Part shown: piece after piece, positions 34,305 through 43,531 of the stretch
Layout of the letters: each line of letters opens with the position of its first letter
How positions within the stretch are numbered: position 1 is the stretch's first letter
Origin: CAZLMW01 sp964560875
Lineage (GTDB): Bacteria > Myxococcota_A > UBA9042
Direction: 5' to 3'
Length of the DNA: 64,000 bases
NCBI GenBank assembly: GCA_964560875.1
Contig: CAZLMW010000027.1
Location: forward strand, 12,432-76,431
The notes under the pieces: model-generated
The model's database searches: none
Seen by the model: the letters and a program-made list of their open reading frames with translations, nothing else
What the model was told of the DNA's origin: nothing
Position numbers and translations under genes: made by a program

Positions 34305-35480
34305 TCAGGAGTCTTGATGAATCGCCGGCGGCTCGTCCCGCCGCGGCCCGGCGTGCAGGAATCTCGCGAGCGCCCGCAACCGAGCCAGGTGCTTGCCCAT
34401 GCGTCCCGGAACGGCACTCGTGTCCGTCGATAGCTCATGTCGCTGTATCGCGCTTGCCAGAGTTCCCGCCGCTCCGCCGTGCCAGTTGCAGTAGGCCGCC
34501 TTGAGCTGCAGCAACTCGCGATCCGCCACAACCGACGCTGGAAGCAGCTGAAATGTGCTCATGTTCCACGCGACAAGGACGTCAAGCGGGCGCAAGAATG
34601 CCTCGAAGCCACCCACGAGCTCGTCCAGCGATAGAAACCGGCCGATATCCGTGCGCTTCAACTCGGAACGACGCAGCGCGTTGTTGGAAGGTTCGCCTCG
34701 CGTGGGGCGCACAAAACCGTTCCAGCTCGCGCCATCTGACACCCGCGCCACGGCCCCGTGATTGATTTCGTTGCTGCAACGGTCGGCGCGCAGGCCGATC
34801 TCTGCATTCTCGGCGTGAACCAACACCAGGTTCTCGATGGGATGGCTCACAAGCGGCTCGAGCGCGCGACATGACCGGGTGCGGGTTGCGGGCCTGCGTG
34901 GTTTTCGCGCCGATGTCGACGCGCGCTGCACCTGGTCGGAGTTCATGCGTTCGAAGACCGTGAGCAGCTCGGCGAGGCCAGCGGTCTCCGGTTCCAGGCA
35001 CACAAGCGCCTCTACTGCGGCTTCGAGAGTCGAGATGCACCACTCATGTGGCTCGCGACGAACGAGGTAGCGGCTAGGGCGCGCCGGCGAGATCGTGAAA
35101 CGGGGCAGCGTCTGCAGCCAGGCGTTGTCGTTGTACAAGCGGCGCGCGTGTGCCCACGTGCCGTCGAGGAGGATGAGGCTCGCGGGTCGCTCTCCAGGGG
35201 CCAGTTCGGAGAGGTCTCGTGCGTCGGGGTGGGGATACAGCAGGCCTGCGCCCGGCGGGACTTCCGTGGCGTGATGAAGGTCTTTGCCAGCGCCGCCAAA
35301 CGCCACCTCGACGCGGCTACGTTTGAGCGCCGTAGTGAGCATCCGAGCCGACCCGAACGGATGAAACCGCTCGCGTGGATGCTGCAACACCAGGATCTCG
35401 GTGCGGTTGTCGACGCCTTGAATCTGCGCGCAAAGGCACAGCGAATCGGGTCGAAAACACGCCGGACAGGTGGAACGCAT
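34305..35480 (-). CDS. DTW-domain protein (tRNA-uridine aminocarboxypropyltransferase family)
   Basis: The 391-residue protein begins with a zinc-binding segment CPACFRPDSLCLC and the TapT/DTW core: ILVLQHPRERFHPFGSARML, then the diagnostic LILLDGTWAHARRL and RFTISPARPSRYLVRREPHE. TapT-type enzymes add a 3-amino-3-carboxypropyl group from SAM to a uridine in the tRNA variable loop or D-loop. The C-terminal extension of about 180 residues (ENLVLVHAENAEIGL, VLVAWNMSTFQLL) is an extra domain, possibly of RNase-H/exonuclease fold, which I cannot name firmly. The start MRSTCPAC at 35480 fits the zinc motif. The methyltransferase gene lies just upstream on the same strand. Confidence 0.85.
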   Translation of the reverse strand: MRSTCPACFRPDSLCLCAQIQGVDNRTEILVLQHPRERFHPFGSARMLTTALKRSRVEVAFGGAGKDLHHATEVPPGAGLLYPHPDARDLSELAPGERPASLILLDGTWAHARRLYNDNAWLQTLPRFTISPARPSRYLVRREPHEWCISTLEAAVEALVCLEPETAGLAELLTVFERMNSDQVQRASTSARKPRRPATRTRSCRALEPLVSHPIENLVLVHAENAEIGLRADRCSNEINHGAVARVSDGASWNGFVRPTRGEPSNNALRRSELKRTDIGRFLSLDELVGGFEAFLRPLDVLVAWNMSTFQLLPASVVADRELLQLKAAYCNWHGGAAGTLASAIQRHELSTDTSAVPGRMGKHLARLRALARFLHAGPRRDEPPAIHQDS

Positions 35481-35532
35481 AAACCTCAGAGAACCGCGGG
35501 TAGCGCAATCGCGGCCCGTATCGCGCCCCACC

Positions 35533-36180
35533 CTACGAAAACCTCTCGGCCTTGCGCGCCACGATAAACGCCGTTGTCTGCTTGGCGCCGACATCGTGTG
35601 GCGTGATGTCCACGAACCCGGCCGCCTGCATCTCGTCCATCAATGTCGCCTCGCTGATCGACGCCACGACACGGGGCGCTTTGCCGAACAAACGCATCAA
35701 CCCGATCATCACGCTGAACGGCACCCACGATTCGCCGAGGCACACCGTCGACGAAACCAACGCTCCGCCGGGTTTCAGCAAGCGGTGCATGTGCGCAAGC
35801 GCGGCGTCGCGGTCATCGAGCAGGTGCAGGATGCTGTAGGCGCAGACGACGTCGAGGCCTTCGGGTTCAAAGGCCGTAAACCCTTCGTCGAAAGGACCGA
35901 CGTGAAACGTCACGTTGTCGGCGGCCTGGGCGGCTGTCTTTGTCCGCGCGATGCGGATCATCTCCGGGCTGACGTCGAGGCCGTGCACCTCCCTACCTGC
36001 ATCGGCCAGTCGCAGCGCGAGCGAGCCCGTGCCGCAGCCGATATCCAGCACGACCGAATCCGGCGTCATCAACGAGCGGGTGATGGCGATCTTCTTGTCG
36101 AACGCGTCGGGCAGCTCGACCGGCTGGGCGGCGTATTTTTCGGCGAGATTGTCCCAGAAGCCACCGACGCGTCCCGACAC
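35533..36180 (-). CDS. SAM-dependent class I methyltransferase
   Basis: The 215-residue protein has the class I methyltransferase motifs: motif I VVLDIGCGTGSLAL, the acidic residue in VHGLDVSPEM, the YSILHLLDDRDAAL block and LLKPGGALVSST. The substrate is unknown. I propose the GTG at 36180 (VSGRVGGFWDNLAEKY), because family members begin a few residues before FWD and sequence upstream of this point is antisense to other coding sequence. The start is therefore uncertain and the true 5' end may have been lost. It ends 52 bases before the DTW gene. Confidence 0.8.
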   Translation of the reverse strand: MSGRVGGFWDNLAEKYAAQPVELPDAFDKKIAITRSLMTPDSVVLDIGCGTGSLALRLADAGREVHGLDVSPEMIRIARTKTAAQAADNVTFHVGPFDEGFTAFEPEGLDVVCAYSILHLLDDRDAALAHMHRLLKPGGALVSSTVCLGESWVPFSVMIGLMRLFGKAPRVVASISEATLMDEMQAAGFVDITPHDVGAKQTTAFIVARKAERFS

Positions 36181-36181
36181 G

Positions 36182-36646
36182 GAGAAGAAGCGCCAACAAG
36201 CGCCTGCCAAACCCGACCGACCGCCCGAGAAGCCGCCCGTTGTCCAACCCGCCAAACCAGCGCCGCTGTCCAAGGCGGCCGCCGAGCGTTTGGCTGCGAT
36301 CGAGGGAGCGTCGGGCGCCGGGCTGTGCAAGCTCAAGTACTCGGTGGACCTGAAACGAGACCGCGCGCTCCTGGGGCATGTGCTCGACCTCGCGTGGGAG
36401 CGCCGGCGAAGCGAACACGAGCGAACCTGCACCTTTGAGCTCCTTGTGGCGATGAAGGCCAATGAGCGCCTGGCGGAGGTGGCGGCCGAGGCGCGTACTC
36501 AAAGCAGATGGCAGGCGATCGTCGGTTGGGGGGCGCGCAACCTGCGTGCGCGTCACTATGGGGTCTACAAGCTCGCGCTGGAGCGAGGCGAGGTTGCGGT
36601 TCGCGTCGCCGCCATCGTCGCCTGGTGCTGCCAAGGTGTTGCGTGA
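36182..36646 (+). pseudogene. Plus-strand gene fragment of unknown family
   Basis: This frame encodes a Pro/Lys-rich linker and then a helical segment (AAAERLAAIEGASGAGLCKL ... ERLAEVAAEARTQSRWQAIV) with the codon use of real genes. It has no start codon near its head, which collides with the methyltransferase start. Its tail collides with the minus-strand fragment at 36630. It looks like an internal piece of a larger protein, truncated at both ends. Confidence 0.45.
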
Positions 36647-36926
36647 AGCTGTCGTGCACCCAGTACTCGCCAAGGCCATCGGGCATCGGGCGGCCGGCTT
36701 CTGAATAGGCGGCGGCGGCGCGGTCCTTGTCCTCTTTGAAGCCGAGCGCGTTGAGCTCGGACTTGGCATAGCTGACATCCTGGTGCCAATGGCCACCGAG
36801 GCCTTCGTCGTAGCCCAGGAAGAGGCCGAATTCGACGAGTTTGTCGGCGTAGAGCTTGTCGTAGTTGAGCTTGGTCTTGGCGAGCACCTGCGTGTGCATC
36901 GGCGCGTTGAGGTCGAGGTACGCCAA
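36630..36926 (-). pseudogene. Minus-strand gene fragment of unknown family
   Basis: The frame from TTG 36926 encodes MHTQVLAKTKLNYDKLYADK, GLFLGYDEGLGGHWHQDVSY and EAGRPMPDGLGEYWVHDSF, convincing protein-like sequence, then breaks into low-complexity Arg/Pro antisense at about 36630. Upstream the frame stays open to about 37060 (AQQPGSGEQAGTVHARTLAY) without any start codon. The gene seems truncated at its C-terminus and possibly at its N-terminus. Confidence 0.45.
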
Positions 36927-37191
36927 CGTGCGTGCGTGAACCGTTCCGGCCTGTTCGCCCGAGCCTGGTTGTTGCGCGCCTGGTTTCCCGGCGTGGTGTC
37001 GGGTCGTCGATTGTGCGAAGGCATCCGCCGCTCCCCTTCTTGGATAGGTCGTCCGTGTGGGATCGGTGATACTCGGGGCGCCCCGCGACCGGCAATATCA
37101 CGTTTGTGACCGCCTACTTGGCTGGTGCGCGCTGGCCCCGTTTGGCACGAAGTCAGTGTGCCCTGGCGAATGACGTCACTTCGCCTTGAAG

Positions 37192-37278
37192 TCATTGGGC
37201 TTTGGCGAAATAGAAGCCCATCAAGCACATCTCGTCGGCCGTTCCGAAGCCCGCGTACACCGGCTTGGTCGCGCTCAT
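37192..37278 (-). pseudogene. Remnant of a copper type II monooxygenase-like C-terminus (tentative)
   Basis: A short frame encodes KPVYAGFGTADEMCLMGFYF and a stop. The 'G.GT.DEMC....Y' wording resembles the C-terminal end of bacterial copper type II, ascorbate-dependent monooxygenase-like lipoproteins. An in-frame stop codon lies just upstream, so only the tail is left. Confidence 0.35.
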
Positions 37279-37372
37279 CGAGGACGTTGGACCGACGTCA
37301 CGGCTGCGTCACGGTGGACGCAAGCCCGTCTATGCAAGGCGGCGCATGCGTGGGTTCAACCGGTGGGCCGTC

Positions 37373-38221
37373 TCAGACCGTCAACATGCGGCCTGTCATG
37401 GCCACGACGGCGGCGGCGATCATCACAATCGACGCCCAGAGCAGCGCACGGTCGGTCCATCTCGTCGTCAGCCGGCTCCCGGCGCGGATCCCGAGCAGCG
37501 AGCCGACGAACATCCACGAGGCTGCGGAGAGATCGACCTCGGAAGCCGGTCCAGCGAAGTGGTAGACCATGCTCGTGACGACCGACAGCACGAGCGACAC
37601 GACGATGGCGGTGCCGATGACGCGCCGCATCCGCATCGCGAACCCGAACACCAGCATCGGCATGATGATGACACCGCCGCCGACCGACGTGGCTGCGATC
37701 AGCGCGCCAACAATCACACCAAAGCCCGCCGCGAGGGGCGAAAAGCGGCCAAAGGATGCGATGGGGGCCGGATTGTCGGGGTCTTCGGGTCGAGACTGCG
37801 CTGAGTTGGCGTCCTTTCCCGGTTCCTGGGCGTTTTTCGGCGGATAGAGCGCGCGCACGGCCATCAGGACGGCTGCTAGCGCGATGGCGCCGGTAATGAC
37901 CCACCCCAGGATGTATTGGAAGCCGGGAATCTGCGCTTGCGACTTCACATAAAGCGCGACGGTGACCACGGTCGGGACGGCGCCGGCCAGCATCGAGCCA
38001 GCGATGTAGTGGTCGACGTTGCCGAGCCGCTGGTGTTCCCACGTGGCGAAGATCTTGGACAAAGCTGAGAACGCCGTCGCCGTGCCCACCGCGAGCGTCG
38101 CCTTGAAGCCCAGGACGACGGCGAGGGCCGGCAAGACCAGGACACCGCCGCCGACACCGGTCAGCCCGATGCAAAAACCGATCGCCGCGCCGAGACCGAT
38201 CGGGATGGCGATTTGCAGCAT
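37373..38221 (-). CDS. TauE/SafE-family permease
   Basis: The protein of about 282 residues is a polytopic membrane protein. It has the family's duplicated glycine motifs: GLTGVGGGVLVLPALAVVLG near the N-terminus and ATSVGGGVIIMPMLVFGFAM in the second half, separated by a polar cytoplasmic loop. TauE/SafE proteins export sulfite, sulfoacetate and other organosulfur anions, or move sulfur compounds in general; the substrate here is unknown. MLQIAIPIG (38221) gives a normal first helix; an in-frame ATG at 38263 would overlap the start of the divergent gene at 38258. Confidence 0.88.
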   Translation of the reverse strand: MLQIAIPIGLGAAIGFCIGLTGVGGGVLVLPALAVVLGFKATLAVGTATAFSALSKIFATWEHQRLGNVDHYIAGSMLAGAVPTVVTVALYVKSQAQIPGFQYILGWVITGAIALAAVLMAVRALYPPKNAQEPGKDANSAQSRPEDPDNPAPIASFGRFSPLAAGFGVIVGALIAATSVGGGVIIMPMLVFGFAMRMRRVIGTAIVVSLVLSVVTSMVYHFAGPASEVDLSAASWMFVGSLLGIRAGSRLTTRWTDRALLWASIVMIAAAVVAMTGRMLTV

Positions 38222-38257
38222 GAAGTCCACGGGCCGCGTGTATGCTAGAAAGTCGCC

Positions 38258-40588
38258 ATGCACAACTTCACTTCCCGATTCCTGGTTGTGATCGTCGCGC
38301 TGAGCGGCCTGTGGGCGTGCGGATCCGAAGACACAGGCCCCACCAAACTCGAAGCGCCCGATATCGAGGCGTACGACACTGAAAAGAGTGAAACAGCAGG
38401 CGCAGACGACGTGGGCGGCACTTCAACAGCGGCGGACAGCTCGTCGGTCAAGGATGTCGTTTCCGCGCAAGACACCGGCGCTGGTCCGGTCGACTCGGGC
38501 GCGGCGAGCGAGCTGGATGTTGCCGCCGTCGAGGACACCGCGGCGCCATTCGATTCTGGCCCGCTCGATTCTGGCCCGGTTGATTCTGGCTCGGCTGATT
38601 CCGGACCGCTCGATTCTGGACCAGTCGATTCTGGACCAGTCGATTCTGGACCAGTCGATTCTGGCCCGGTTGATTCTGGCCCGGTCGACTCTGGCCCGCT
38701 CGACTCTGGCCCGCTCGACTCTGGACCTGCCGATGCCGGCGCCGTGCCACCGGCCAAGCCGCTGCGATTCGCACTGATCGGTGACTATGGCGTCGACAAC
38801 AGCAACGAGGCCGCGGTCGCCAAGCTGGTCAAGTCGTGGAAGCCCGAGTTCATCATCACCGTCGGCGACAACAACTATAACGTCGGCAGCGCCGCGACGA
38901 TCGACAAGAACGTCGGCAAGTACTACGGCGCGTACATCAAGCCGTACAAGGGCAAGTACGGCAAAGGCAGCCCCGACAAGAACCGCTTCTGGCCGTCGCC
39001 CGGCAACCACGACTGGTACACCAAGGGGCTCAAGCCGTACCTCGACTACTTCACCCTCCCGCACGTCGAGCGCTACTACGATTTTGTCGCCGGCCCGGTG
39101 CATTTCCTGTCGATCGACAGCGACACCAAGGAGCCGGACTCCAACAAGTGGGGCGGCAAGCAGGCCAAGTGGATCGCGGCGCGTGCCAAGGCGGTCAACA
39201 AGCCGTTTACCTTCGCCTACTTCCACCACCCGCCCTATAACTCGGGCAAACACGGACCGACGACGTCGATGCGATGGCCATGGCCAGCTATCGGCGTGTC
39301 AGCCACGCTTGCCGGACACGATCACAGCTATGAGCGCGGCAAAGTCGGGGGTGTCTGGCACATCGTCCAGGGCATCGGCGGCCGCGGTCTCTATGCGCCC
39401 GGCAAGACCATCAGCCCCGGTTCGCAGGTGCGCGTTTACTACCGCCATGGCGCGACGCTGATCGAGGTCACCGAACGACTCGCCGTGTTGACTACCATCG
39501 ACACCAAGAACAACGTGCTCGACCAGGTTCACATGGCGCCGCAAGGCAAAGCGGTGGATATCGTCGGCACCAAGCTGCTCATCGCGAAAGGTTCGGTGTG
39601 GCGGTACCACGACAAGGGCCAGGATCTGGGCAAGGCCTGGCGGTCCATCGCGTACGGCGACGGCGCCTGGAAGTCCGGCCCGGCCAAGCTCGGCTACGGC
39701 GACAAGGACGTTGTGACCACCATTTCCTACGGCTCCAAGAGCTCCAACAAGCACCTGACCGCGTATTTCCGGCGCGCGTTCACGGTCGACGATCCGGCCA
39801 AGCACAAGTCGCTGCAGATCGCGCTGCGCCGCGACGATGGCGCCGTCGTCTACATCAACGGCAAGGAAGTGATGCGCAGCAACATGCCGGGCGGAACAAT
39901 TACGTTCAAAACCAAGGCCGGTAACAAGACCGGGTCCGAGTCCGCCTTTCACAGCAAGACCGTCAGCGGCTCCGTTTTGGTCAAAGGCAAGAACGTAGTC
40001 GCGATCGAGGTGCACCAGCAGTCGCAATACTCCAGCGACCTTGGCTTTGACTTCGAGCTCAAGGCGCCGGTTCAAGCGGGTCAGGTCGTGTTCGGTTTCG
40101 GCTCGAAGTGGAGCTACTACGACAAGGGCAGCGCGCCGACGGGATGGAAGTCCGCTTCGTCGACCGGCTCGTGGAATAGCGGCAGCGGACCGTTCGGCTA
40201 TCAGCAGGGCGGCGTCAAGACGACCATCAGCTTCGGCAAAAACAAGTACAACAAACACCTCGCCTACTACTTCCGGAAGGAATTCAACGTGTCCGATGCC
40301 GCCAAGATCGACTACGCGCAGCTGCGGCTCAGGCGCGACGATGGCGTGGTCGCCTACCTCAACGGCGAAGAGGTGTGGCGCATCAACATGCCCGTTGGCT
40401 CGGTGACGAACACGACCCGCGCGGGTTACACCGTTTCGGGGCAGCAGGAATACGACGTCATCGAGACGCTCGTGGATGGCAAGCGGCTGAAGAACGGCAA
40501 GAATGTGCTCGCCGTCGAGGTCCACCAGGTGGCGCCCAACTCGACCGACCTGTTCTTCGACATGTCGCTCGCCACATTCGCCAAGTAG
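38258..40588 (+). CDS. Purple-acid-phosphatase-like metallophosphoesterase lipoprotein with two C-terminal repeat domains
   Basis: The 776-residue protein has a lipobox (LSGLWAC) and an acidic spacer with 12 DSGP[VL] pentads. The catalytic domain at about 165-400 carries the metallophosphatase motifs FALIGDYG, VGDNNYNVG, SPGNHDWY, AYFHHPPYNSGKHG and LAGHDHSYERG. Two similar domains of about 170 residues follow (about 430-605 and 612-776). Each has a 'WxYxDKG' start, a 'T[TS]ISYGS/FG...NKHLxxYFR' block, LR[RR]DDG.V.Y.NG and V.AIEVHQ, suggesting carbohydrate-binding-like or jelly-roll folds. The product is probably a surface phosphoesterase. The 28-base gap to the next gene suggests co-transcription. 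Confidence 0.88.
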   Translation: MHNFTSRFLVVIVALSGLWACGSEDTGPTKLEAPDIEAYDTEKSETAGADDVGGTSTAADSSSVKDVVSAQDTGAGPVDSGAASELDVAAVEDTAAPFDSGPLDSGPVDSGSADSGPLDSGPVDSGPVDSGPVDSGPVDSGPVDSGPLDSGPLDSGPADAGAVPPAKPLRFALIGDYGVDNSNEAAVAKLVKSWKPEFIITVGDNNYNVGSAATIDKNVGKYYGAYIKPYKGKYGKGSPDKNRFWPSPGNHDWYTKGLKPYLDYFTLPHVERYYDFVAGPVHFLSIDSDTKEPDSNKWGGKQAKWIAARAKAVNKPFTFAYFHHPPYNSGKHGPTTSMRWPWPAIGVSATLAGHDHSYERGKVGGVWHIVQGIGGRGLYAPGKTISPGSQVRVYYRHGATLIEVTERLAVLTTIDTKNNVLDQVHMAPQGKAVDIVGTKLLIAKGSVWRYHDKGQDLGKAWRSIAYGDGAWKSGPAKLGYGDKDVVTTISYGSKSSNKHLTAYFRRAFTVDDPAKHKSLQIALRRDDGAVVYINGKEVMRSNMPGGTITFKTKAGNKTGSESAFHSKTVSGSVLVKGKNVVAIEVHQQSQYSSDLGFDFELKAPVQAGQVVFGFGSKWSYYDKGSAPTGWKSASSTGSWNSGSGPFGYQQGGVKTTISFGKNKYNKHLAYYFRKEFNVSDAAKIDYAQLRLRRDDGVVAYLNGEEVWRINMPVGSVTNTTRAGYTVSGQQEYDVIETLVDGKRLKNGKNVLAVEVHQVAPNSTDLFFDMSLATFAK
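38552..38731 (+). repeat. Twelve tandem 15-bp coding repeats (DSGPV/DSGPL)
   Basis: Twelve in-frame copies of GATTCTGGCCCGGTT and variants encode the acidic spacer between the lipid anchor and the phosphatase domain. Blocks of identical neighbours (GATTCTGGACCAGTC) point to recent slippage. Confidence 0.93.
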
Positions 40589-40615
40589 CGCGATTGGAGG
40601 TGCAGACACGCCCGC

Positions 40616-43321
40616 ATGACCGTCAAGACCTACAAGCTCAAGTTTCGCCTGCGGACCACGGCCGATCGCGCCAAGGTGTGGCAGCTGATGCGCGATACGG
40701 ACACGTTCAACCGCGTCGCGCAGATGGGCTTTCGGTTCACCGAGCAGGTGCAGGCGGACGGCTCGGTCAAGCGCATCGGCAAGGTCAGTCGTTTCGGGCT
40801 GAAGATCCCGTGGATCGAGAAGCCTTACGAGTACGAACACGGCAGTTGGTGGTCGACCGAGCGCGTTTTCATGTCCGGGCCGGTCGACCGCTACGAAGTC
40901 GTCATGCGTCTGTCCGATGACGGCGATGGCACGCTGATCGACTACCAGGTCGAGTTTTGGCCGCGCAACTCGATGTTGCTCCCCGTGGTGAAGCTGGACG
41001 CGACAAAGCTGGTCAAACCCAAGCTCGAAGGCACGCTCAAGCGCGCGGTGAAGTTCCTCAACGGCGACATCACGCGTTTTGAGTTGGACCCGCCGCGGCT
41101 CAACAAGAAGATCGCCGATCGCCTCGCCAAGCGGCTCGATCAGCTCACCTCCCCGCGTGTCGCAAGTCGTCTTGGCCGGTTCATCGCCGACGCCCCTCTG
41201 CAGCTGCAGAACATGATGCATCCCCTCAAGCTCGCCAAGCGCTGGAACGTGCCGAGCGACGAGCTGATCCGCGGCTGCTTTGAGGCGGTCGACGCGGGCA
41301 TTTTGACCATGCACTGGCAGTTGATGTGCCCGTCGTGCCGCATGCCGAAGGAAGAGGACGACCACCTCACGCTCGAACGAGGCAAAGCGCACTGCGTTTC
41401 CTGCAACGTGCGCTACGACGGCAGCTTTCCCGATTCGATCGCTGTGTCGTTTCGCCCCGACCCGAGCATTCGCAAGATCGACATGCGGATCGAATGCCTC
41501 GGCAGCCCCGGCCGCACGCCCAGCATCGTCGCGCAGACGCACATCGGGGCGGGAGAGTCCCGTTCGTGGACCGCGCGCCTGCTACCGGGGTGTTACCGGG
41601 TGCGGACGTGGCCAAGGCTGGAGGTCGCCAGCCTGCAGGTGCGCCGCGATATCGACGAGCGCGCGATGACCCTCGCCCTCGGACCCCGGGCCATCCAGCC
41701 GCCGCTGCTCCGCCTCGCGCCCGGCGAAGTGCACATCAGCGTCCGCAACCGCCTTGATGAACCGGTCCGCCTCGCCATCCAGCGCCGTGACCTCGATGAC
41801 CGCGTGCTGACCGCCGGCCGACTCTTCGAAGTCGCGGACGTGCAGTCCTGGCTGCCCGATGGCGTTGTTTCGGCACACCTGCGCGTGGCGACCGGAAGAC
41901 GCGCCGTGATCGCCGTTTCCGTGCAGCGTGGCGGCCGCGATTCGCGCAAGGATGCCGCCGATGCGCTGCGCGCCTACCGACCTGCCGAGCTGTACCTCGG
42001 CGACGACATGGTCATCGCATGTTTCATGGACGCAGGCGTCGCATTGTCCGCTACGGAGGCGTTTGACGGCGCTCAGCACCTTGGAACATCGGTCGCGCTC
42101 GGTGCGGTCACCATGCTGCACGAAGGCGACCTGCGGATACCGTCCGGGCGCGTCGTCGAAAAAGCCACCGCGCTCGCGCGCGCCGCCGATGGCGGGGTCA
42201 TCTTGCTGCCGGAGAGCGGGACGTCTGCCGAGATCGACGCAGCCATCGAGTCGGCCAGCGACCTCGGCGTGTTCAACCGTCGCGATGGTCGCCGTTGCCT
42301 CGATCACACCGATCCAAAGACACCGCCGCTGCGGGTCCGGGTCGACCGGCGCAAGCTTCAGCGGGGCGATGTCGTCGACGGCCGCTTCGAGGTCGCTGAG
42401 CGCGTCGGTATCGGTGGCTTCGGAGCCGTTTTCGCCGCCCACGACAAGCGCACGCGAACCGATGTCGTCGTCAAGGTCCTCAACCCGCACATGGCCGACG
42501 ACCCGGTGCAGGTGCAGCGCTTCTTCAACGAGGGGCGCATCACAGCCGGCCTCAACAGCGACTTCATCGCGCGCACGATCGACTTCGGCCTCGGCATGGA
42601 TGGCCGCCTCTACATCGCGATGGAGCGCCTGCACGGCTGCGAGCTGCACGATCTCATCAAGGAGGCCGGCAAGCTCGATCCCGATCGCGCGCTGCGCCTG
42701 TGTGCCGACGCCTTACGCGGCCTCGAAGACGCGCACACCGCCGGGCTCGTTCACCGCGACATCAAGCCGGGCAACCTCTTCGTCTGCCAGGACGACGACG
42801 GCGAGCGCGTCAAGGTGATCGACTTCGGTATCGCTATCGTGTCGGACCCGACAGCCCGCGCCGATCACGACACGAAGACCGCGATCGGCACGCCCCACTA
42901 CATGAGCCCCGAACAGGCCAGCGCGTCCGCCGACATCGATCACCGCAGCGACATCTATTCGCTCGGCATCGTGCTGTACCAGTGCGTTTCGGGGGCGTAT
43001 CCCTTCGCTGCGTCGACCACGATGGGGCTCTTGATCGCTCGTCTGCACGACGACCCGCTGCCGCTCGGCGGACTCGCCCACAACCTGCCCGAAGGGTTTG
43101 AAGAGGTCGTGATGCGCTCGCTCGAGCGGCCGGCCGACAAACGTTATGGCACCGCGGGCGCCATGCGATCCGCGCTCGAACGTGTGCGGGCCCGCGAGTA
43201 TGTCGTGCAAAATCCGGGGCGCCACGGGCCACGACCCGCGTTCAAGTCCGCGATCACGCGCCACGGGCACCGCGCACCCACCGGCGAAAACGAGCAGCAC
43301 ACGCTGGACATGGGCGAGTAG
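40616..43321 (+). CDS. SRPBCC/zinc-ribbon protein fused to a Ser/Thr protein kinase
   Basis: The 901-residue protein starts with a SRPBCC-like (DUF5939-type) domain at about 1-150 (VWQLMRDTDTFNRVAQMGF). A helical part and a zinc ribbon follow, with C238-x2-C241 and C260-x2-C263. The middle region (about 280-570) of beta-strand repeats is unassigned. Residues about 585-850 are a Hanks-type kinase: GIGGFGAV loop, K620 in VVVKVLN, HRDIKPGN (D716), DFG (D737), GTPHYMSPEQ. DUF5939-type N-termini are known mainly from class III adenylate cyclases; here a kinase takes the output position. No transmembrane helix is seen, so it should be cytoplasmic. ATG 40616 follows the phosphatase gene. Confidence 0.87.
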   Translation: MTVKTYKLKFRLRTTADRAKVWQLMRDTDTFNRVAQMGFRFTEQVQADGSVKRIGKVSRFGLKIPWIEKPYEYEHGSWWSTERVFMSGPVDRYEVVMRLSDDGDGTLIDYQVEFWPRNSMLLPVVKLDATKLVKPKLEGTLKRAVKFLNGDITRFELDPPRLNKKIADRLAKRLDQLTSPRVASRLGRFIADAPLQLQNMMHPLKLAKRWNVPSDELIRGCFEAVDAGILTMHWQLMCPSCRMPKEEDDHLTLERGKAHCVSCNVRYDGSFPDSIAVSFRPDPSIRKIDMRIECLGSPGRTPSIVAQTHIGAGESRSWTARLLPGCYRVRTWPRLEVASLQVRRDIDERAMTLALGPRAIQPPLLRLAPGEVHISVRNRLDEPVRLAIQRRDLDDRVLTAGRLFEVADVQSWLPDGVVSAHLRVATGRRAVIAVSVQRGGRDSRKDAADALRAYRPAELYLGDDMVIACFMDAGVALSATEAFDGAQHLGTSVALGAVTMLHEGDLRIPSGRVVEKATALARAADGGVILLPESGTSAEIDAAIESASDLGVFNRRDGRRCLDHTDPKTPPLRVRVDRRKLQRGDVVDGRFEVAERVGIGGFGAVFAAHDKRTRTDVVVKVLNPHMADDPVQVQRFFNEGRITAGLNSDFIARTIDFGLGMDGRLYIAMERLHGCELHDLIKEAGKLDPDRALRLCADALRGLEDAHTAGLVHRDIKPGNLFVCQDDDGERVKVIDFGIAIVSDPTARADHDTKTAIGTPHYMSPEQASASADIDHRSDIYSLGIVLYQCVSGAYPFAASTTMGLLIARLHDDPLPLGGLAHNLPEGFEEVVMRSLERPADKRYGTAGAMRSALERVRAREYVVQNPGRHGPRPAFKSAITRHGHRAPTGENEQHTLDMGE

Positions 43322-43390
43322 CCCCGCGTTCACCTCCAAGAACTCAGGCTCGGCTTGCCGGTCGCCGCTGTCGTCCGCCCGGTGACTTAA

Positions 43391-43413
43391 TTGAAAGTGA
43401 ATGTTGATTTCAA
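43391..43413 (+). promoter_or_regulatory. Fur-box-like inverted repeat (distal)
   Basis: TTGAAA (43391-43396) and TTTCAA (43408-43413) form an inverted repeat across 11 bases. It contains the partial 7-1-7 site TGAATGTTGATTTCA (43398-43412). It precedes the iron-operon start at 43532 and is an AT-rich island in GC-rich DNA. Confidence 0.5.
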
Positions 43414-43447
43414 AACTCGCAACTGCTACATGCCGTCGAGTCGATAT

Positions 43448-43462
43448 TGAAAGTCACTTTCA
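43448..43462 (+). promoter_or_regulatory. Fur-box-like 7-1-7 palindrome (proximal)
   Basis: TGAAAGTCACTTTCA is a perfect 7-1-7 inverted repeat that fits the TGAnAnT-n-AnTnTCA skeleton of Fur operators. It sits 69 bases before the start codon of the first iron-operon gene, a normal operator position. Confidence 0.65.
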
Positions 43463-43531
43463 TTCGGCCTTGATTGCCTTGGACATCCCGTCCTCTCACG
43501 AGCCACCTGGCCATTTCCGCGGATTCACCCC

